From: Beroe forskalii
Taxonomy: Eukaryota > Ctenophora > Nuda > Beroida > Beroidae
Direction: 5' to 3'
Assembly (NCBI GenBank): GCA_011033025.1
Contig: WFMF01000424.1
Span: 93,837-157,836 of the forward strand
Length of the DNA: 64,000 nt
This document shows positions 56,901 through 64,000 of the stretch, one piece after another. The stretch's first letter is position 1. Every line of letters begins with the position of its first letter. The translations under genes and the position numbers were made by a program. Below the pieces are notes generated by a model. That model worked only from the letters and a program-made list of their open reading frames with translations, ran no database searches and had not been told where the DNA came from.

Positions 56901-59900
56901 GGCAGATCGCTCGAAAAAAATAGTTGTTTGATTTGTAGATAAATACAATTGTGAGCACTATCTAGTACCTACTCTACAGAACAGTAAGTTACTCATGTGT
57001 AGAGCAACGCAAACAATAGTTAGTTATCGGGCACTCCTTTTGGAGCGATCTGCACACATGTGCGTCAACAGTGGCATCCATTGTTATTAAGTCTATTTCA
57101 AGAACGATTGAAAATAAATCCACGCTGATACACCTGATTAACAGTGGTGCCCTTATTGAGAAGGTCCTAACAATTATGATACTGATTTACAATAAATAGA
57201 GATATTCAGGTCATGGGATCACTTTTCCGAATCTTTATGCTTTAATGAATCGTGTTAAAATTGCAAAAAGATAGTTGTGATGGACAATGTTACCGTACTA
57301 TAGCTGACCATCTTTTCCTTATGTGCAACTATAAACAGGGTAGTAGAGGAAGTCCGAAGGGCGTATGGCAATTAACACAGCTCATAAGTCATTTAGTCAA
57401 ATGTTGAAAAAGAGAACTTCAAAGTTCAGTTATATCATAATCATCCTTCGGAAAGAAAACTCAGTACTTCGATAATCGATACGATAAATATGAAGTAGGC
57501 ATAGGCTCATTATCACGACTTAAAGTAGTCTATTATCACAGTATAACTACCTAGACTTCATTTTGAGCATTTAAGCACTTTGATATATTCATATTTACAA
57601 GCCAGGAAATATGTATGCCTGAACTATGAAGACACTAATACACGAACTAGGGTATGTCAGCGATTCAAAAAATTACGGAAACCTCCCAAAATATGTAATG
57701 TCTCAGTCACGTTTCGAGTGAAACTATTTGAATATTTGGGATATATCTAAACTCTACAGACTACAGTAGGCATGTTGTACGAAATTCTGTACGAAATGCT
57801 GTCAGAAATGGCATCTTGAATAATAATTCAAATTATGTCTTTGAAGTTTGAGTTCGTATTTGAAGGAGGAATGTAGGTAGTTGCTAGTAGGTTATGAACT
57901 ATGAAGTAGGTTATGAACTATGAAAGAGTAGCGGGTAGACTTGGAGAAGCTACCAAGTTAGAGCAATGATCATGGCAAGAGCAATGATCATCACCTCTTA
58001 CGTAGGATTGTACTAATGACTTGATGAATTTGGAATGAAGAATTGTAATCCGTTATTTTAACATTGGAGTTCAATTCAAATTTCTCGATTCTCAATATTT
58101 TAATAATTCAAATTTCTCAATTCTATTTAAGAAGTGTGCTTTGATGGAACCGGACGAAAATTAAAATAAATTTTAATAGCATACCTTATAATCAGTGTCA
58201 AGTGTCAAGAACTGCCAGCCGAAGAACAATTTGAAATAGAAATAGGGTTTAAAGTTCTCTATTCAAAAATAATTTTCTTCGATTTCAAACGTATGAGACA
58301 GGTTACTAGGTTAGCTCGCCTCGGCATTTTGCATAAAATTATATGGATTCGTTTTAGTTCCCTTAGTTTTACGAGTCAGAACTTTAGAGAGTCATTGAAA
58401 TAGGCTGGGCTGTCATCACAATTTACTTTTATGTAAATTAGGCTATTTTTAGTCAAATTAACCGAAGGTACACTGAACCCACGAGTCTATTTGACATTGG
58501 CCAATCAGTGATCGAGTTGACTGAGCCCACGCCCTGGCCCTGATTGGTCAATGTCATAACGATTTTGGAATCCTGTGGGAAAGCTAGTACTCCGAGCATA
58601 TTAATATAGACAATACTGTACCGAAGATTATAAGTCTGAAACTGTTGTAACTTTGTAATTTCAAGTGCTAAATTTTGGACTCAAATTGTAAATTTCCTTG
58701 TACGATAAAGTAACAAAGTAGTACATTATACTATTAGACAAAAAGAAATTAGTAAATTAGTAAATTGTAGGTTGAGTGGTACTCTGGCACATGTGGCAGG
58801 GTGCTCCTGCACTTCCACTTTACGAAGTTTTCCGGGTGGTGTGTAATATCTGCACTCTGGAGCTGTCAAACACATGTCTCAGCTCCCTTACAGCTTTACT
58901 ACCACAATTTCTCGAGCGATATAAACATAATTCACCAAATAAAACCTTCATGTACTCGACGTCATCAGCACAGCTCTCAGTGTGAAAAGGTATCATTCTG
59001 CAAAGCGGGATTAAAACATCCCTATCCTGAATTACTCCAAGATAGCACACCTTCCGACACATCAAGAACTCGGGTAGCAATCAATTGGAGCTCGTCTTAT
59101 ATAATATGGACTCATAAAATGTACTGTCTGTAAAGAATTATCATCTATATAATAGAGGAGATTACTACAATTCAGTAACACAGGCCTCCACACCTGTTGC
59201 CACCTCCCAAATAAACCGTATCATGCAGTTATGCACAGATTTTCCCCAGGTCCAGGTATGTCAAGAAATTGAATGTTGCATGAAACTTCGCATGACAATA
59301 CAGTTTGATCCGCTTTCAGAATTTTGAACCATGGTCAATTTCAAAATCTATAGCCTCTTATTTCTGTTATTACATACAGAAATGTTTCACAAATCGTGGA
59401 TATGTATGAGCTGTTCATGTAAATTGCACACTCCAAACGGCACTCCACAGTGCTCATCCAAACCGCTATATGGGTCAGAAAGTAAAAGCAATACTGATAT
59501 AAGGCTTAAATTGTAGTGGTAGACTCGTATTAAAGTAATTGTATCAAAATGGCTGGAGTCAGAAGAACCATAATTGAACAGTTATCATAAACCAGATTTT
59601 ATACGTAAGTTGGCATACCTATGATATCATGTATTATGTTAAAAATTGCTGAAGATCATAATTGTCAATTGCGCTGTTTAGGATTCCAATTCCTAATTAA
59701 ATTCGACGATAATTCTTATATTTTGCATAAGCAATGAGCACATGATATTTTGTTTAGAATGTTGAATTGTAGAAGTCCGACTGTCCGCTGCTACCGTTAA
59801 TATCACACACACACTGAAATCATGTTCCTGTGCTCTACAGAAATACAGAGCGTTAACAGCGGTCTCCCATTAAGTAACACCGGCTTCCACTGATACACAT

Positions 59901-61382
59901 TAACACCTGAAATGCTCTAACCTAGGCACGGCTCAGGTTTCATTACATACTTCATTGAGATTACATGTCATCTCCCTGGAGAAATATATGAGGGAGAGTT
60001 CATGTTAAAACGCTCACTTAAATATAAGTACTGCTCGGCTTAACTGCACAAAAAGCTCACAGTATAACCACAGTAAGCATGGTAGATTAAACAGCAACTC
60101 ACTCCAAGTAGTAACCGTATAATACCCTTGATTCTGAGACGATTTAACACCCATATTTCACCTACTAAGATATTTCTATACTCCTTCAATTCATGGGAGA
60201 GCAGTAACAGCCTACATTATCACTTTATTACTTTGTTAGGTAATTGGTTAACTGTACTAACTCGTATTTCCTTCACATATAAACACATGACCGTGTACTT
60301 ACTGACTTACTTATATATAACTACTCTAAAACTATTGCAAGGAAGCTGGTTGGTCTTTAAATGCTCAAGTATTTACTACAAAGTACTCGCTCTTTGCTGT
60401 AAAAGTTTAAAGAAGTGAGTATCTTAAATATAGAGGTTTTTCGTTCGGGGTGTCTGCATTCATTAATTAGTAGGTACAATTAACAATTAGGCCGTGTTAA
60501 TTTACAAGTAATGCATTAACTTCGGTCGAATATGCTTAGATGAACCAAAACCAAAAAAATAAATATCACTTCTCAATTCTTTAATAAGTTGAGATTTAGT
60601 AAACCTTGCAAAACCTCAAACCCCTCCAGCAGATAATTCTGTAGCATCCTGCATCATCCTTTCGGAAATCTCCCTGGATTTTCAACATTCCAATTCCTTG
60701 GAACCATGTCCCCTTTTTTGCTACTCCCCCTGAATTAAAAAAAAATCAACCTACTTTCACCAAACATTTGCAAAAAATTTAGAATTTTAAGATTATGAAG
60801 AAAATGATAACAAGATTTACTAATAACTTAATCAAGAAATTTAACATTATACACTATCAGAAGTAAAGTGTTAAGATTATTATTATTAATTTATATATCT
60901 AAATCATTTATATTACAGGAAATAATCCCAGTCTTGAAACAAATTATTATCGGATAAAGAAAATCACTCCTTTTTACAGTTTCTAGATATACATACTTCA
61001 ATTAATTTACAATATAATATCATCAGTAGGTACAATTAAAATCTTCCATAAGGTATAGAGTCTTAATTTAAAAGTTTGATAAAATTCATAATCAATCAGG
61101 TATTTTCACTTTGTCAATAAAAATTGATAATTCAATTTCATAGGCCAATTAAAATATATCTTTTTTATTTATGAACCGCTTAAATTTCACACGATTTCAG
61201 TAATGAATAAAACGAAGGATTCACGGCATTTGCAGAGTCATTATAAGTCAGTCATATCTTTTGTGCACATGGATCGATCGATAAATACGCGTAAAATAGG
61301 ACAGAAAGTACATTGAGCGCACTTTAAAATGCGCATCTTTATTAATCCCTTCATTGATCGATGCACACTACACACATATGCA
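53982..61382. other. Long gene-poor region
   Basis: No gene is supported across about 7.4 kb. I note a CA/CG-rich simple repeat (CACACGCAGACA) near 55951-55980; a hairpin at about 58492-58550 with CCAAT-containing arms (GACATTGGCCAATCAG / CTGATTGGTCAATGTC); and a TGTCAATTGACA palindrome near 56310. A diverged direct repeat links about 60433-60540 with 61768-61880 (GTTCGGGGTGTCTGCATTCA versus GTCCGGAGTGTGTGCATTAA). Frames present are short and without domain or splice context. Confidence 0.45.
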
Positions 61383-62703
61383 TCACAGCATTTTGATGAG
61401 TTTTGAGTTGCTCATGTGATCTGCCCAGAACTTCGGGTGTTCCGCCAAGACACCGTCAATGTTGCTGTTACTTCTCACGCAACTTGCTCTGACGAGGGAA
61501 TTGAACGTCAGCTGGTTGTTAAAAATCAATGATAATCTTAAGAAATCGTAATTGTAGGGTTTAAATCCTCTGGGGTGTATTATTTGACTTGGGGATATAG
61601 TATGATATCTAAGAGTAAAGCTGAGGACAGTATGCATATATCCATCAGCACAAAGTTGTATGAATTGGAGTGCTTCTGTTAATTAAAAACATGGCACACT
61701 GGTCCTAGATTCCTAGATAGTAAAGTTGTGAGTACAGTAAGCAATCGATCACCACTTATATCATAATATAGGGTTTATCGTCCGGAGTGTGTGCATTAAT
61801 CAGTACAATTAACTAATTAACAATAAGACTGGAAGCCAAATTGCTAATTGAGAAGATTAATACAATGAATTCGGTCGATTATTGATTTAATTATTTATCC
61901 CGAATGGAAATGAAACCCATATACCCGTAATTAGGATGAAATTTTAATCAGAACTTCTGGAAATCGTGGAAAATGAATAATAAGAATGAAGAATCCCATT
62001 TATTCCCTGCAGTACCCTGTTATACCCTGCTATAATGTTATATGTTACCCTGCTTTATGCAATGCACGTAGTAAAACAATGTACAATTTTCATTGTGAAT
62101 GTACAATGTACATTATGCAAATTGCATTGCAATGTATGCAACTATGCATAACGAATGTGTCTTGCTCTAATGACTTTGCACACAAATTACCTTTCTACTT
62201 TTTAAAGCTTTGCTATCCCACGAGGGTTTAAGCTGAGGGTCAGGTTAGTAAAACAACATCTTACTGGCAGATTAATAGAGCAACAGCTTGCCAGAAGCTA
62301 CATCTACACATCCACAGAATATGGACGAATTGCTACAAAAAGTAACAAAAAACTAGCTGCAGCACTGAAACAACCGGTAGATATTATGCATAGTGCAGTA
62401 CCTAGTGAACTATAAAATAACCGGAATATCAGCACGCCTAATAAACTAAAATAACCGGAATATCAGCACACAGTACCTGTTAGGAGTGAGATCGGGTGGC
62501 GGTGGCTTGCCCTGGAGCTGCGCCACCACAATAGTCACCTTCCGCTTCTGACTGGTGGGTATCTTGAGGTGCTGGATCTCCTCCTGGGCTAGGAGAGCCA
62601 GCTGGTCCGAGGAGGTGATGCCCAGACCCGTGAATACCCCCAGGGTTTCTTTGGAAAGGGAGTGTTGGATCGCTAGCTCTCTAAGAGTAGGCATATCTTC
62701 CTT
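61383..62703 (-). CDS. Last two exons of an unrecognised gene (possible SAM-like helical domain)
   Basis: The minus-strand exon 62477-62703 has an acceptor (CTATTTCAG) and a donor (ACAG|GTACTG). It joins in phase to 61383-61536, which ends in TGA. The visible 126 residues start KEDMPTLRELAIQHSLSK, with a helical, SAM-like section (VFTGLGITSSDQLALL, EEIQHLKIPTSQKRKV). A PPPP linker follows, then a tail (NNQLTFNSLVRASCVRSN to KLIKML). The exon is clearly GC-richer than its surroundings, which supports coding. The 5' exons lie above 62703; none was convincing before the window edge. Family unknown; the SAM resemblance is weak. Confidence 0.6.
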
Positions 62704-64000
62704 CTGAAATAGGAGTAAAGAGTCAGTCGTTGGGTTTAGTTAATATGGTGAGGGTACACTGAATAGTGGAAAGTTAGATATTGGTCTAAGGCTATGTAAT
62801 AATTCACACTAGATATATCCGTCGGGCTTGCTGGGATGTATAAAGTATAAACTGTTAACAAAGTGGGTCCAGGATTGCCACTGCCTTACGGTGTGGTCTA
62901 TGGATGTTGAGCCAAAAAACCGCACTATTCTGAGAATCCCAGGGGAAAAGATTATACCTGACTGTTAACTGTGATAATGACATCACCCTCTCTTTTCCGA
63001 CGACTCCACCTTTACAGCAACTAATTTTGTAATTTGTAAACCTCTCCCGGATCTCTATTTCAGGGATACCTCGCCAGCATTTCAAGTGTAACTCTGGCAA
63101 CGGTCAGGAGTAAAATGCTCTGCACGTGCACGGACTGGTTGGCAATTACATGCATACATAATCACTCATTACCCCGATCATATGCATAATTACAAAGCAT
63201 TCAGCAATCTGTCGGCAGGGAAATAGCAAGTAGTAATCATCAATTCACCATTGTAAACTACGGTACCTAATAACCTCAACTATCATTCAATGTGTGTGAA
63301 GAATTTCCAAACTTCGAGGAGGGAACTGGGGGAATAATTCTACCAAATTTCAACCCTTCAGAAAGGTTCTTCAATCCAAAAACTCATAATGCAATTTCTT
63401 TCCTCCAAATACAGTGATACACCGATAGTATTATAAATGGTGGAGCTCATGGAAATGCTGTGCAGACAAAATTTTATGCAGACAGCAGTTTATTTCGGGT
63501 ATAACTTATTAAAGGCTCGGGACGTGATTAATCAAACAAACCTGGCCGCTGACTTGCATACATGCTTGCATACATCCAAAATAATTAACATAGTAGACTG
63601 ATAGATGGCCACAAATGATGATTAAGCGTTAGTCATTGAATTCATCTCTGAGTAGGTACATAGAAAAATCAATGATATAGTCATAGAGAAATGGGGGGGC
63701 CAGAAATCAAACTCCTCAAAAATTCCTTGTAGGATTAAAATTGATCCAATTATAGAATTATACCCAGTGATATTATCTATCTTAACCACTAATGACCAAT
63801 CAGGATTCAAGTCTTTGAGTTTGCATGGCGATTACTTAATATTTTCTTAGTCCACCAGATTATTTCACATCATTTTCATAAACATCATTTCTTATCTTTT
63901 CCACGAATACCTACTGCAAATATCTTGTCATAAACACACGCATTGCAGAAGACGTCTTGCCTGCCAACTATTATAATTATATGAAATGAGTTGAATTAGT
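62704..64000. other. Right-end region, probably intronic
   Basis: AT-rich DNA upstream of the last minus-strand exons, probably an intron of that gene. Short minus-strand frames at 62855-63100 and 63622-63810 have no splice or domain support. Confidence 0.4.

Overview
The window is nuclear DNA from an animal. Protein-coding genes are split by GT-AG introns and are recognisable metazoan or eukaryotic families: prohibitin-2, pICln, an ANO10-like anoctamin, ADAL, SLC35B4, CWC22 and an UNC93-like transporter. Between them lies AT-rich DNA full of short inverted-repeat elements. Short introns, several intronless genes and cysteine-rich secreted proteins suit a marine invertebrate, possibly an early-branching one, but the sequence alone does not settle the phylum. 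All exon structures here were built by hand from splice signals, reading phase and family resemblance.

Layout: 1-953, no gene seen. 954-4479 (+), prohibitin-2 in 6 exons. 4480-10841, no intact gene; it holds a decayed reverse-transcriptase element (about 7421-9420) with palindromes and inverted flanks. 10842-14851 (+), pICln (CLNS1A), with one intron that lacks an ordinary donor in the right phase. 14852-17600, inverted-repeat elements, including a TTAA-flanked one and a CCCTAA-rich foldback cluster.

17602-26183 (-) is the most unusual locus. Seven exons join in phase into a 350-residue protein: signal peptide, lysine-rich repeat tract, one Sushi/CCP domain, one 12-cysteine three-finger (Ly6/uPAR-like) domain, and a C-terminal hydrophobic segment. 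A two-exon ANO10-like anoctamin (20497-23274, +) sits on the opposite strand inside its large intron. A second three-finger cassette (17602-18737) lies beyond the stop and could be an alternative 3' end or a paralogue. A broken exon copy lies between the cassette exons.

26184-29915 is mostly mobile-element debris. 29916-30564 (-) is a three-exon gene for an unrecognised 89-residue secreted protein. 31504-32496 (+) is ADAL, in one exon. 33706-34992 (+) is SLC35B4, in two exons. 36191-48800 (+) is CWC22, 14 exons and 1515 codons of protein, with long arginine/serine-rich tails on both sides of the MIF4G/MA3 core. Two opposite-strand genes lie inside CWC22 introns: an intronless UNC93-like transporter (40148-41485) and a 12-cysteine exon (43695-44055). 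The latter has a decayed inverted copy at about 44930-45340 that is split by a foldback insertion.

48801-64000 is gene-poor: a single-pass membrane protein (50335-50775, -), a tandem E-box array, CRE-like repeats, and the last two exons of an unrecognised gene (61383-62703, -) whose 5' part was not found. Housekeeping genes do not form an operon; the only clear spatial relation is nesting of genes inside introns of others.
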